Shown: piece after piece, positions 12,049 to 24,085 of the stretch
Layout of the letters: the number at the start of each line of letters is the position of its first letter
Numbering within the stretch: position 1 is the first letter of the stretch
Source of the DNA: Phoebastria nigripes
Taxonomy: Eukaryota; Chordata; Aves; Procellariiformes; Diomedeidae
NCBI GenBank assembly: GCA_035582835.1
Contig: JAYKAV010003432.1
Span: 1,667,710 to 1,731,709, forward strand
Direction: 5' to 3'
Length of the DNA: 64,000 nucleotides
Made by a program: the position numbers and the translations under genes
Notes under the pieces: model-generated
Database searches by the model: none
What the model was told of the DNA's origin: nothing
The model's input: only the letters and a program-made list of their open reading frames with translations

Positions 12049-12174
12049 CTGTCTTTATCTCAATCCACAAATTTTACTTTTTTTTNTTNTCGATTCTCTC
12101 CCCCATCCCACTGAGGGGGGGAGTGAGCGAGCGGCTGTGTGGTGTTTGGCTGCCTGCTGGGTTAAACCACAACA

Positions 12175-12268
12175 GGATGTTAACTAAGTATTTTACTATG
12201 GATTTGGACATAACTAAGTTCCAAATGCTAAATTCTTTTTCCAAATATGTAGTTACCATAGTCATCTG
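12175..12268 (+). repeat. 94-bp direct repeat, right copy, flanking LTR copy 2
   Basis: It starts with GGATGTTAACTAAGTA immediately after the final CA of the LTR and matches 11548-11641 ungapped. The sequence after it (TATTGTATGCATTATTATTT) is not found upstream of the LTR, so the duplicated unit is bounded on this side too. Confidence 0.9.
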
Positions 12269-14589
12269 TATTGTATGCATTATTATTTTTATTATTATTT
12301 CTAATGCAGTTGCATGGCATTTGTCACTAGTATTTGAGCAAAAACAAATGTACTTCTACTCTAAATGCACCTGCGTTGGATGATAACACTACTGCTGCTG
12401 CTAGCACTATGGCTAATGTTACACCTGAACTCTTGTTTATAGGCAAAAAGGAAGCACGGTAAATAAAGAAAAGAATTTACTGTCAGTATAATTTGCAATC
12501 TTAACACTCTAATTCAAGGATTATTATTAGGTTAGCTCTAATTGTTATAGAAAAAGACAAACTAGTACAGTTAGAGTATTTTTACACAGAGAAAGCCTCA
12601 ATGACAGCAATAATACAATTTTATTTGTAGTATACATGCTGCTTAATTTCTATCCCTTTTCCCTGGTGCTGTGCTTGCATTTCCATTGCTCATCCAGGTC
12701 TTAGACTCAGTAGCTTCAGAGCTACCAGGGTTTCCATCTCTGGAAGTCGAGTGTTGCTAGTGGTGCATCCTGCACCCCACGTTAGCCCCTGCCACCCCAG
12801 CACAGGCACTTGGGGANGCAAAAGCAGTGGGGCAAGGGCCACCCCTGGGAGCTCACAGGCCTGGAAAGACAACAGCAGGGAAAAGGATGGGCCTGAAGTT
12901 TGAAGCCCCATACGAGCATCTTCATTCCCATGCAAAGACGAGGGGGAGCCAGTGAGGGGCTTGGTCAGTGCTAGATATTTGGGCAGAAAAAACTATCCAT
13001 GTCATTCTCAGGATTTACTAGAAAGTAATTATTCCATTAAATGTGCATCTCAAATGAGGTATTCTGGCAGTAACTTCCAGTTTCCAATTCTCTGGAAAAT
13101 ACAAAGCCGCGCATTCCTGTACGGCACACGGTAGCCAGCTGCAGTGCCCGCTGATTTCCAGCTCTCTGGGTAGCAGAGCGCAGCATGCACAGGGAAGGTT
13201 TAGTGAGCAGGCATCTGATTTTGACAAAAACAAAACAGTTTGACCAGAAACTGAAGATGTACTTTAAAAACCACAGAAGTTAGCTGGCTGTTCTATTAAA
13301 ATGGTTTATAATAATAATATTTGTTTTAGGTGGCTGTTTCTTTTTCTCATAATCCTAACAACCATCATTTATATTGCTCCAGCCTGCAGCTACTGCCAGC
13401 TTGCAAAAACAAAGCGAGATGAGGACGGAAGGAGCTGTGGGTGGCTCTGCTTTCTGCTCACGTGTCTTTTCCCAAGTCTCCCATCAGAAACGTATTGCAG
13501 TGGTCAACGTTGCAAGAGCCTGATCTGCTGTCCTGATCCTCTGACCAAACAATCTGGGCAAGAAGCAGGAGCTTTTTTTTAAGATGTCAGGAGCTGAATT
13601 ATTATGCACTGTTGGTTAGATTCAAACCAGATTTGCATAAAACACTTCCAAAAGTTAAATCCAAGACTAATCAGTGATGGCTTTAGTTAAAGCTTCCTCA
13701 TAACATCTCTTCCACTTCCTCGCCTGGTGCTGGGGTGTTTCCCAGAACCTGCGTGTGAAGATCCACCACTCCCGCTGGAGACAAGCAGGGTGCTGATGGT
13801 GCACCATAATAACAATTACAATAACAATAATAATAATAATAATACACAAACTAATACCAACATCCTGTTTTACCAAGGGTAGAGAGATACAATTATACTT
13901 TTGGAAAACAGTCACCAGAGCATTCCTGGCACTTGCAGATAACCGGAATTCAGCACGATTGTTCTGACAGGTATGAGCTTCAAGTGAGTTAAACTCGAGT
14001 GTGTTTCAGGATTGTCTATGAGGCTTTAAACCTGCAGCCAGATGCGGAGATGTTAATGGCCTTTAAAACTGGTTATTCACCCCACAAGCAAGGTAACCCA
14101 CGTTGGTAAGGATTAAACCCCATTAATTCCTAATGGCTTTTCAGTAATGTGTATGAAATGTACAGCTCACAAGGGAATACCGTTACGTATTTGGCACTAG
14201 TAACTACCTTTGCTGGCANCTCCTGCCAGGACAAGCACATTGGCGAGAAGGAGGTGCTGCTTTGGCTGCTCTGCCTCGGGGTCACACTTGTTCCTGCCTG
14301 GAGAGCTGCTGGATGCACTGCAGGTCTGCAAGGCCNAGGCTTGACATCTAGCTACGTCCTTCAGGGGTTAAAATTAGCGTCTTCACAACCAGTCCATAAT
14401 TCATCATGAAAAGCCACAGCAGCTGTGTATGGGGATGGAACAAGGGACTGGGGATGGGAAAGAATTATGTGAAAGACTTTTCATATTTGTATGAACCCAT
14501 ATTATATATAAAATGTATATTTTAAAGCCTGAGCAAAATGAGGCACTGGGCTAGATTAACCTTTAGCCTAGCTCTTCTCAGGTTCATGC
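12269..14589. other. Non-genic stretch
   Basis: No gene or transposon recognised. It contains short AT-rich simple tracts and a CTGCTGCTG run near 12391. Frames here stay below 95 codons and none shows a domain. Confidence 0.6.
13806..13844. repeat. AAT/AAC-rich microsatellite
   Basis: Interrupted trinucleotide run: ATAATAACAATTACAATAAC followed by about six pure AAT units. Confidence 0.9.
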
Positions 14590-14648
14590 ATGCTGGATTA
14601 TTTGGTCTGACCTTCATAGCAGAGGCCATGTAATTTCATCCAATTACC
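14590..14648 (-). mobile_element. Possible ancient CR1 3'-end fragment
   Basis: The plus strand reads …TTTGGTCTGACCTTCATAGC AGAGGCCATG TAATTTCATCCAATTACC. Read on the minus strand this resembles the stretch before the 3' end of old amniote CR1 copies ('…TGAAATTCTATGGCCT…CAGGTCAGA'). The match is short and diverged, and no octamer tail is preserved. Confidence 0.4.
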
Positions 14649-16744
14649 TTCACACCTTATGAGATGTGTTTGACTAAATTTTACCTTCTGGTAAAACACA
14701 CAATCTTGGTGTGAAAACTTTGATTGTCAGCAGTAGAACAGTCAGACCCGTGGTCAGTGGGGTCCTGACTCAGGAGCAGAGCTTTGTGGGCGAGCAGGGG
14801 TGTGCTGGCACCGCCCTGCAACACAGACCTGGCCTCCGGAGGTTTCCAGCTCATGGACTTCCAGAGATGTGCAACCCACTTCTTCCATCAGTAGTTCGTT
14901 CCACCAGGTGGTAACTTCAGTTAAGGAAGCACGAAAGCCAGAGGAGCGGTTTATAATCCTCATGCCTTTTTTTTTTTTGCTGTTGTTGCAAAAGGAAAAA
15001 AAAGAAGAAACAATCAGCAGGAAGTGTTTCTACTGTTAAGAGCTCATACAAAATGTTTATTGTTAAATAAATTAATTGTTCATTTGTTCCCCATGGGATT
15101 TATTTTTTGTTCCTGCTGCTTTACAGTTCTTATTTGCTTGGACGTTAAAACAGGGTGGGACTGCAGGTCAGGTCTCTGAAGGGACTTAGATTTGACAAAT
15201 TTTGCTTCTAGTCCAAAGAGGTGATTAAGACAAGTTATAGGAGTGCTTTCTGGCCAGCTTTGTAAATAGGAATAAACCAATTCAGAAAGCATTTTAAGAA
15301 TTGTCCATCATGATTAATCTTTGGCATGGTTCTTCAGTATACATTAGCATGGTAGAGATGATACCTTAGGATTGAAAATATCAGTTAAATCAATACGTCA
15401 CAGCAGTTTGGCATGCTTCTTTCCTGAGGTTATAGTAAGTTGAATAAGTTGTGGAAGGTCTGAAGGACTTGCAGTTCCCGAGTGAAAAAAAGACAAACCA
15501 AAACTTAAGCCCTTAAATTTTTGTTGACTTCAAGGTGTTGCACAGTGTGACAGAGGAGCGTCTTTATCTACTTCCTTGTCTTTATAGTCACAAAGAACAT
15601 GAGACAATATAAAAAAAAAAATCTTCTCTGCAGTCTTCATAAGCACCAGGCAGCATTGGCTCAGCTTTCCTCTTTGCAACCCCCAGAGCAATTTCTGCTG
15701 GCAACAACAGCGCAAAGGGCTTCAGCCTTTGCAACTGTCTCGCCACAGCAATAGGTTTGGAAAGGCTGCCAGGACTACGCTAGCAGGCGAACACAGCCAG
15801 ACATCAGCATGGTGATAGGCACTTTCATGACAAGCTGTTTTCTTTGTTTCCTCAAATATACAGTGGTGCCAAGTGACAGGACAATGGCGGCAGCCTCAGT
15901 TATAGGAGTTCATGCGAGTCTAGGAGGTACTGATGGCATGGTCCACACGTTAGCTTTTATGAAAGAAAAAATATTCTTGGCTATTACTGCCTATTTGTCC
16001 CAGTGCAGATTCTCCTGAGCCTATTGGAATAAAGTTTTTTTAATAAGTCTTGATCCCTTGGCCGTGGAAGTCAACATGACTCTCTTGAATGCCTTGAGAG
16101 ATTTCAGACCACACCTTCAAAGCACTACATCGTGCCTGCTAGTGCCTCCTTTTTCCTTTTCCCATTTTACATTTGTTATTCTGTATTTTCTTTACGTGTT
16201 CATCTGGTAGATTGGCAATAATGTTCCTGGAGTGGAGTTTGGAACCAGAGGAGGGTTACTTCCGAAGTATAGTAATCTATTTCCCTGCCTCCTCTCTGTG
16301 TTTATTTTCCATAGATGACTTGACACTTATCTTGCAGTAGGAGATCATTACCAGTTACAGCATTTATTTTCAATTACATTATTACTTTGATATTTCATTT
16401 TCATAAAAAGGAATCTATTTATTGCTGCCTTGTGGAAAAAAAAGTCAGCGATTTAATTAACTAGTAACTCTGGCTTGAATATTTCATGGGGCTCTGGCTG
16501 TGAATTCCTGCAAAGTGAATGTTTTCAGACAACTTGCTTAAGAGCCTACTTCAGCTGATTCTCAGCAGACACATGTTAACCGTGTCAGAAATCATTCCAC
16601 TCTTGCACTACATGGCGGCTTATTTTTCATTTTTCTCCCCACATTAGTATTTACAGTAGCACCTAGAAGTCTTGGATGCCACAGTGAGTCCTTCGAGACG
16701 GGCACATAAATGAGCACTTAATACGAGAGAGTCTCCACTCTCTT
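14649..16744. other. Non-genic stretch
   Basis: No gene recognised. There is a poly(T) tract at 14968-14978 followed by A-rich DNA. 16360-16510 is AT-rich, simple-repeat-free sequence with ATTA-type sites, possibly conserved non-coding DNA but not testable here. Confidence 0.55.
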
Positions 16745-16920
16745 TCTAACCTAGAGAAACAGTGCAAACCAACGACAGGAAGAAAAAGCCAGGTAAAACA
16801 TGTCAATGGGATGACCTGCTGGGTCATCTCTGGAGCCAGGAATAGAGCCCGGGTCCCCAGGCATGTGTTCTGGTGCACCTCTTCCTAGTCTTTGCTCTAA
16901 CAGTCTCTCACCCAGGAGCT
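16745..16920 (-). mobile_element. MIR-family (CORE) SINE
   Basis: On the minus strand the order matches a MIR: a 'CCCGGGCTCTATTCCTGGCT' segment corresponding to the tRNA-derived B-box region, then 'GACCCAGCAGGTCATCCCATTGACATG', then a pyrimidine-rich part corresponding to the usual 'CCTCTCTGTGCCTCAGTTTC'. MIRs are tRNA-derived SINEs whose burst predates the bird-mammal split, so heavy decay is expected. A 5' or 3' truncation cannot be placed exactly. Confidence 0.6.
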
Positions 16921-17912
16921 TTGCGTTCACTTTAGATTGAAGCTTTCCCAAGTCCACTCACTGTTTTCAATATAGCGACAGCCAGTTCTGTTCAGAGAGC
17001 AGAGAACACAGGTAAAGAGCAATAATTTCTCCTAGCAGCATGAAAAGTATATCTTTGCATTTCTTGCAAGAGGAAATAGTGTTAATTTTAATCCCATCTC
17101 TCTCACTTATTGTTTATGAAAGAAAAAGAAAAAAAGGATACAGCTAATAGGGGCTAAATTGACCTACCCAGGAACAATCCTTTACCCTGCCCAGGACTTA
17201 TTGTATGGGCAGAGCATCCTGGCTGGACAGGTTGGGATGCCACTAGTGACTCCAGTCTGAGCAGGAGGTAGAAAAGGATAGGCAGGATATTTTAGTGGAT
17301 GGTAGCACTTGGTCCCGAGAGGCCTGTATTCTGCTTCTGCTGCATCCAAAACCATCTTGCCAGGCGTGTGCAGGTTTGTCTGAGCCAGACAAGTCTACCC
17401 TGTACAACACGCTTCTCACCGCTGCGGTGCAGCCTGACCACATTACCCCAGATAATAAGCCTAGTTTCTTGGCACAGCACGTTACTTCAAGAGCATCAGC
17501 ACACTAGCATGTCCTGTCTATGTTTGGACTGCAGATAGTACTAACCCTGGGGCAGATAGAAGTAAATTAAGCAGGGAAGGGGCAGTTCTCTGGCCCTGAA
17601 GCCAAATCCTTATTCCTACCAGTGTCTCCTATCTATTACCTATCTGGAAAACTACTCCACAAGAACAAACTTAAGAGTAAAGTTTTTAAATGTTAAGGTA
17701 TTGCTATTCCTTCCCTTCAGCAGCAAGGCAGGACTGTGTGGTAGCAGCAGAGATCACAGCCGACGGAAGCTGGATCCCATCCTTCTCCCACTCCCATTGA
17801 GTTACCGAGCCCTGTGCAAGGAATTGGCTCAGTGAGTCTGTTCAGGGCTGAACCGGGAGAGAGCAGACAAGAAGTCCAGAAAAACGTGACACTAGTCATT
17901 GCCTTTCCCCTC

Positions 17913-17969
17913 ATAATAATACCATTTGTAGAAAAAAACGTAATTTTTTTCTACGAATGGCATTATTAT
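17913..17969. repeat. Near-perfect inverted repeat: 26-bp arms, 5-base loop
   Basis: Left arm 17913-17938 starts ATAATAATACC and ends AAAAAAA; right arm 17944-17969 starts TTTTTTTCTACG and ends CATTATTAT; the loop is CGTAA. Twenty-four of 26 positions are Watson-Crick. The two exceptions are both C-to-T type transitions in the left arm relative to the right, one of them at a CpG. One would be a U-G wobble in plus-strand RNA. Complementarity stops abruptly outside the arms. It does not look like a typical microRNA precursor because the loop is very short. A templated fold-back duplication or a MITE remnant are alternatives. Confidence 0.85.
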
Positions 17970-19188
17970 AACCATGCCTGATTTCTGAATAAACCTGTAA
18001 CTTTAATACTGAAATCATTGGGCATATAGAAAATGCTGGTTTCACCAAGACTGGGTCCTGCCTATATGACACTGCTGGTGTCTCTGCAGCTACTCTGAAT
18101 TAATACATAGTGTTAAAAAACTGAGTTCATTTTGACACCAAAACAGGCGGAAAAGAAGAAAAAAACTCTTTTTTGATCTATTGGAGATCTTTTTTTGAGG
18201 ACTGGCAGGGAAAGGCTCAAACCCCTTCTGAAACCGTGACTGCAGCCAATGAAGACCTGAAGCTCCTCATTCCCACCTAAGTCTTTCCCACTCCCAGGTA
18301 GCCTCTTTCCGTTGCTATATATCATCTTCTCACCTTCTTTCCCTGTTCTTTTCGTCCCTTCTTTCGGCTTGAAATATCAAATCAGACTTAGAAAACCAAG
18401 GCAGCCTACAGCCAATGTTGCTAATATAAACTGGTTTGTGAAGAAATAGGGGGTTTGGTTATAAATGGAGAGTAATAAATAGAGGAGTATAAAATATGAT
18501 AAAAACCATGGAAGCTATGATTTCTTTTAGCTGCTTCCATTTTCTGTTGTTCCCAAAAGTAAGTTTAATACAGACTAATTTCCAGTGCTGAAATGCAGAA
18601 GGAAAGTCAATCAGGGAAGCAGATAAAGACGTAACCATTAATATTAACAGTCCAGAACTATTAACTTTCACTGCCTCAGAATAGAAAGCAATCCCCAGTG
18701 CACAAGCTGGCTTGCCTCCCACCAAATTTAGTTAGAGATTTATCCTTCAGCGTCCTTTGTACTTTTTGCATTTCGATGGCAATGTATCTAGCAAGGAGCA
18801 CCATTTGATCCAGTAAGTGAGAGAAAGGTATAGAAAGCAAAGGTTACCAAGCCAGAGATCAGCAGAAGACATTCAAAGCCTCCGTTAAATATCTCACAGG
18901 GGAGAGCAGCAACGCTAAGTACTTCAAAACTCAATAGGGAGCACCACAGCAGCAAAATCCTGGTGATAAATTGCAGCAAACACCAGCAAAGGAAATACAA
19001 TTAAAAACCAAATCAAAATGAAAATAAATACCCATCAGGATCCCGCAGAGCTTTGGGAGTCAGGGAGAGGCATCATAAACCATTGATCCAGCAATCGCCC
19101 CACACAGCAGCTGCCAGAACACTGACTAGAAAAAAAGGGAGAGGAGATGAAAATCAGCTGTCATAAGTGGTGCTAACAAAATAGGACA

Positions 19189-19209
19189 CCCCCCCCACCC
19201 CACCCCCCC
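19189..19209. repeat. C-tract with G-quadruplex potential on the minus strand
   Basis: Runs of 8, 4 and 7 C are separated by single A bases (CCCCCCCCACCCCACCCCCC…), followed by an A tract. The minus strand therefore carries G-runs that could fold into a G-quadruplex if the long runs are split. Confidence 0.7.
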
Positions 19210-19944
19210 AAAAAAACCAGCCAACTAAATAAACTAGAGAGGCAGAGAGGAGGTGCTGGCAGAGCTCTACACCAGCTTCTTGTCCCACTTTCCCCCACCA
19301 CTCGAGAACTTTATTACGCTTTCTTTGACAAGTGGAAATGACAGCTAGAACTGCTGTATGAGTATACATCCACAAACAATTCAAAAACCTACCCTCTTTT
19401 CATACACCAATCCAGCTAAACTGTTAAAAGTCATATAGATGGATGAGAACAGAGAAATGCAAAGTGATAATAGGAATTTCATTGCCCAGCTTCCTCTTAT
19501 TTTAGGTAACTTAGATCATCTCAAGCTTCATCTTGAAAGTAGCTGAGCTTTCTCCTTTCCATTACCGCTATGGGAAAGCTGTTTGAAAATTTCACTGCTT
19601 ACAAAAGAAAAAAAAGGGTTTCATTTCAGTCTATATTCATTCAAGGCCAGCTGGCTTTTTAGAAGGGACAGGAACTCTCACATTTCAGGACAAGGCTTCT
19701 CAGTGATATAGATATTGCCTTTATGTGGGTTATCCCACCTTCCGCTGGTTTCTTTTACATTGATCACAGAGGAAAGCAAATACCAAACTGCCTGGCTCCT
19801 ACTCTCAATCAATAAATAAGAGAATGGATGGATATACTTTTGCTACCCGCAGCCTGGGCTTAGACCTGAACTGCATTCGCTGTAGCTGGTAGCAGCAATG
19901 CTCTTATGGCTGTCATGGTCTAAGGAGGTAAATGATGCCAGGTA

Positions 19945-20035
19945 GCGAGGAGGGATAATATCTCTCCCTGAGACCAACTGATGTATTTATAAGAAACAGA
20001 CAAGCATGCAGGTCTGAAATTGGAGCAGTAATCTT
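19945..20035 (+). repeat. Possible ancient dispersed amniote repeat
   Basis: The order GGATAATATCTC…GAGACCAACTGATG…AAACAGACAAGCATGCAGGTCTGAAA resembles a repeat I recall as widespread in reptile genomes ('GGTAATATCTTTTATTGGAC', then '…AGACAAGC…CAGGTCTG'). I cannot name the family with certainty. Spacing agrees but identity is moderate. Confidence 0.35.
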
Positions 20036-22449
20036 CAAAGCGAAGAACAATAGCTCTGAATTGAAGTCTGTATCTTAATCAGTTAAACCATCTGAGAGGT
20101 GATATTGGTACCTGTGAGTAGGAGGGAAAGGCTGCCAGCCAAGAGAAAGACAAAATCAAAATTGTGCTTGGAACAACTAAGAGTTAGAAGACAGTGTTAG
20201 ATGTACCTATGTTCATTTATTAAATTAAATTAGATTAAAAAAATACCTATTTAAAATTTCCTCTGAGCTTGCTCAGAGAAGATAGTGTACATGACCAGGC
20301 AATTACAACGCCAAGCATGAGAAATTATATAAATTAGAAAAAGACACGTGAGGCACTTAGAACAAAGGGCTCAGAGGACAACAGTCTCCTGAAACCCAGA
20401 GGGAAGGAAATAAATCCCAGGAAAATGAGCTCAGTGAATTAATTATAATTGATAAAGAAGGCCATAAAGAAGGGTAAAGATAACATAGAAAGAACAAGAA
20501 ACAGCNGAAGTTGAGCAGAGGGGTGTCAGGCCCCAGTCCTGCTGTTTGGTATGTGCAGCGAAATTGTTCTTCCCCATGGAATCTGTGATGTGATTATAAA
20601 ATAAAAAAGGAACAAAAATTTCGTCCATCAAAAACATCACTGAGGTTTTAAGTAAGTACAGGTGTTTGCTCCTACACAACTAATTGCGGGATCAGGCATT
20701 ACACAAAAAGCCCATCTCTAATACATGCCCAGCGGTCCAAGTGGCGTGTGGTACATCCCAGGCCAGTGACAGAGCATCCCCAGCGTTAGAAACAATTAGC
20801 TGCCAGCGCTGTGCAAACTATTGCAACGTATTAGCTGGTGCTTAGTTGGCGGAAAAAGATAGCACTTTTTAACTGGTACATCCCCAAGTGGTACATCTCT
20901 CATATTCACAGGATATTTACTGTGAAATGAAGCACAGGCTTCATAGACGAGACAAGATACTATAACATAGGTAAGAAGCCTTCAAACTTGACAGTGGTGT
21001 CTTTATTTGGGAAAAATTGGCTGATTTTGATCGCAAGTTGTTTGAACTATGATTTGTGGAAGACAAATCCCCTTCTTGGGTCTGTACTCTTTTTAAAGCC
21101 TGAAAAAATACAATGCGTTAATATTTTACCTCTCTGCCTCCTTAACACAGAACTGTACTTTCTAACTATGCCCATATGGCCCTTGTAAAGAACTCGAGTT
21201 CATTAGCCAACACTCACAGTTCCAGCTATCAAATCCAGGTTGTGGTTTTATGGACCTACTAGACATAACATGGTAACTCTGACTCCCTCTGCCAGCTTCC
21301 AGCTGACGTTATTCTTAAATAAAATTAAAAGCTGCAGTGCAGAAGCAAGGCACAATGGATTTGACAGCTGTTATTATCATGTTCATAGTGTGAATATGGG
21401 GTCAAAAGCATTGCACAACATTATTTGTAAATGTAACTGAAATTTAGGTGTTTTTTATTTTTTCCACCGAGACACCATCCCTCCTTTTCATCCCTGTATG
21501 TCTGTCATTCCTTGGCTTTTAATGCTTATGTGATAATCCCTGGCATGACCGTCCATAGAGAGGTTGAGGACACTTCTGCCAATATCAACCACTGGAGGTC
21601 TTCTTTCGTCCAAAGCAGGAGGAGGGGACTTTGGAAAAAAAGGTCAGAGTCCTGATCCTTGTTCACAGAAGCCAGGTTTGATCTTACATTGTCAGAGCTC
21701 ACAGTGCAGCTGATCCAGGCCTTGGGCAAGCAGTAAAGCGAGACCCAGTCTCCAACCATTTATCAGCTCACACTGGCCTTTCCCCATGCTCATGACCTGC
21801 CTGTGCCTCTCTGTTCCCCAGACACTCGTACCTACATATTCAACAGCTATGTTATTATTTGCAGAATGTCTCTATTGCTTTATTGGAGTTCTGATATTAT
21901 GCTAGATGTTGCCAAGACATTCAAAAGCAAATGTTCTCTATTTCATGATGCTCTCAGCCTGTGAATAGACTAGTAAATATCTATTTAGCTAGGCGCGGAT
22001 AAAATCAACACATGGATTTCCCTGCAAGCAGAATGGCAAACCGGAGTCTGAAGGGGGAGATGACACTGATGCCTTCAGAGAGCCTGGAGCAGGTCAGAGG
22101 GTCAGCACAGAGCAGTGGACAGGAGGAATGTATCGAAAGCTTTGGGGAGAAGTACAGGAAGGTGCAGCATTGCAGAGTAGAGCAGAAAACATCACAAATT
22201 GTTAGTATTTTGTTATTCCATCAGTCTGGTGCCTGAGTTACGGCATGACCTTTCTGTAGGCGCTCTGTGTTCTTCTTCCACCCTTACCTTTGTACCTTCT
22301 CCCATATGCTCCACCTTGATGTGAAGCTATCCCCTGCTTCTCCTGCACCACATAGCTAGTTGAACTTACCCTTCTTCACCTGAACATGTCCTCCCCACAG
22401 ATCCTTTCCTTTCTGACAGCCAACCTCTGCAGTATTACTATCAATAGTA

Positions 22450-22625
22450 GCAAAGGGACTTTAGGGTCCACATCACAGGTAAAGATAGAAATCTTTCCAA
22501 CAGTAGAGTTCAGCCCTGGAATAGATTGCTAGGGGAATCACCATCGCTGAAAGTCTCGAAGGACAAAATAGAGAAGCTCTGTTAAGAAATTATGGGTCTT
22601 ACATACACTGGATCATGCTTTGGAA
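22450..22625 (+). mobile_element. Ancient CR1 LINE fragment (3' part)
   Basis: The stretch AGAGTTCAGCCCTGGAATAG ATTGCTAGGGGAATCACCATC, followed by sequence ending CTGGATCATGC, matches in order the 3' region of old CR1-type LINEs. That region includes the coding piece equivalent to 'NRLP…SPSLE' in the CR1 ORF2 tail. The reading frame is broken. No octamer tail is seen. It is 5'-truncated, as is usual for CR1. Confidence 0.6.
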
Positions 22626-23864
22626 TACCTTTTTCCAAGAGACAGTAAGAACAGCACATCACCCAGTCATTGACCTGGCTCTTATTTTTCTGACAAAGAC
22701 CTTGGTTGCACATCCACACATGAAATCCATTGGGTAGGAAACAATCCTTAGAAAATCTAGATGTCCATGCAACAAAAGGAAGATCAATGTTCGCCTAAAT
22801 ATGCAAGATGAGGAAGAAAACTTTCCTGATGGCTGCTTGAGCAAGGGAACATTTTTTACAGCATTATCCACTGAATTAATTTTATTTGCAGCATTAGCTT
22901 TATTTCTTCATTGAAAAGATTTCCACGTGACTTGCAGTGCTTTCTCATTTGTCTGTACGTCTTGTCAGGATCAGACTTAATTACCTTTCCTTTCAATGTT
23001 TTAAAAACTAACCTGCCCTCCAGCCTTGCATGAAAGTTGTGTTGGCATGGTTACCCAACCCACTACTTCATGAGTATTGATTGTATTACTCGTATGGCTT
23101 GAAAGCCATAAATTCACTAATATCAATTCAATACTATCATCTGTTGAATTGAGAGTTGGAATTATAGCATAAGAAATAACTTCTAACTCTAGAAATCCTG
23201 CCCAAAAATGAGAATTGGGAATCAGCTAATATANTATTTTAATGGCTGTTGCAAGAAATATCAAAATGAAGGGAGGCAGTGCTGAGAGGCCAGCACACAG
23301 ACCTCACATTTAAATGCAGATGTTCGAACGATGTGCACAGGAAATCACTCAACGGTTTGTATTTAGGAAAATGAGAGCAACAGAATTGTTGTACAGAATC
23401 AGAGCAGAGCCAAATGTGACACTGCATCCTTATTTTGACACTTGTGTCAGAGAGGGTCTGACTGCAATGGCCTTTTGCTAAAAATACGCTTGAACGAGGG
23501 CTTCCAGAGCTAAAAGTTTAGTAAAGGGTACCATCCCTCAAGCTAGAGAAGACCCTATGCAGTCCTGTGGAGCAGACAGTCCATGAACCTCTTCCCACAG
23601 CCCTACCAGGCTGTGCTCACCTAAGGCAGTCCCGCTACACCTGACTTTCCTCTTGAGGTGCCAATTACAGCTGCTGGCTGCTTCCTCTCTGCTTCTTGCT
23701 TTTGTTTTCCAGACTAGCACCTCATCAAACAACATGCTGAAGGGTGAAAGGCTAATGTTCTCACTGCACCACCATGTGTCAGCTCACAGTAAGAAGCTAC
23801 AGTGGAATTAACCCTCTGGTAAGACAGTTCCCATGTGCAAGAGCCTTTGCTGCATAATCATTCT
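22626..23864. other. Non-genic stretch
   Basis: No gene or named repeat. An isolated N lies near 23234. AT-rich sequence with several ATTA motifs runs from 22860 to 23230. Confidence 0.6.
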
Positions 23865-24085
23865 TGATTGCTATTTAGTGGTTGGAACAGAGAGCTGGTA
23901 ATTAGGACTCCTGGGTACTATTTTCAGCTCTGTCAGTCACTTCATCTCTGACCTTGGGCAAGCCACTTATCCTTACTCTCCCTATCTATGCCTCACCTTC
24001 CCTATCTGGAAGACAGCAATAGCACTTAAAAAAAGTTGCTGGTGAAGTTGTGAGACTGACCTGTAAAGGACTCTAGCATGTAAGA
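23865..24085 (+). mobile_element. MIR-family (CORE) SINE
   Basis: This is the clearest MIR in the window. In order it shows GACTCCTGGGTACTATTTTC AGCTCTGTCAGTCACTT, then CTGACCTTGGGCAAGCCACTTATCC, then CTATGCCTCACCTTCCCTATCTGGAAGACAGCAATAGCACTT and a 3' part ending near GTGAGACTGACCTGTAAAGGA. The 'GACCTTGGGCAAG.CACTT' block is the hallmark core sequence. The orientation is plus strand. Confidence 0.8.

Larger units (their letters stand above)
11640..12174 (+). mobile_element. Solo LTR of an avian endogenous retrovirus (copy 2)
   Basis: TGGTTTTGGCTGGGATAGGG begins the element and GGGTTAAACCACAACA ends it. It is the same family as 3841-4434 but about 60 bp shorter. It keeps a CCAAT box (11836-11840), a TATA box (11876-11883), an (ATT)15 run, the ATTAAA signal and the GGGGGGAGTGAGCGAGCGGC block. 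No internal retroviral genes are present, so it is a solo LTR left by recombination between the two LTRs of a provirus. Instead of a 4-6-bp target-site duplication it is bounded on both sides by a 94-bp host repeat. Confidence 0.85.
16921..22449. other. Non-genic stretch, 5.5 kb
   Basis: Apart from the hairpin at 17913-17969, the C-tract at 19189-19209 and the old repeat near 19945, nothing is recognised. No frame exceeds 90 codons and none has a domain. No N base occurs from 14337 to 20505. Confidence 0.6.

Noticed and set aside
11945..12187. 80-codon plus frame with a poly-leucine run
   Set aside because: It is the (ATT)15 microsatellite of LTR copy 2 read in one frame, not a gene.
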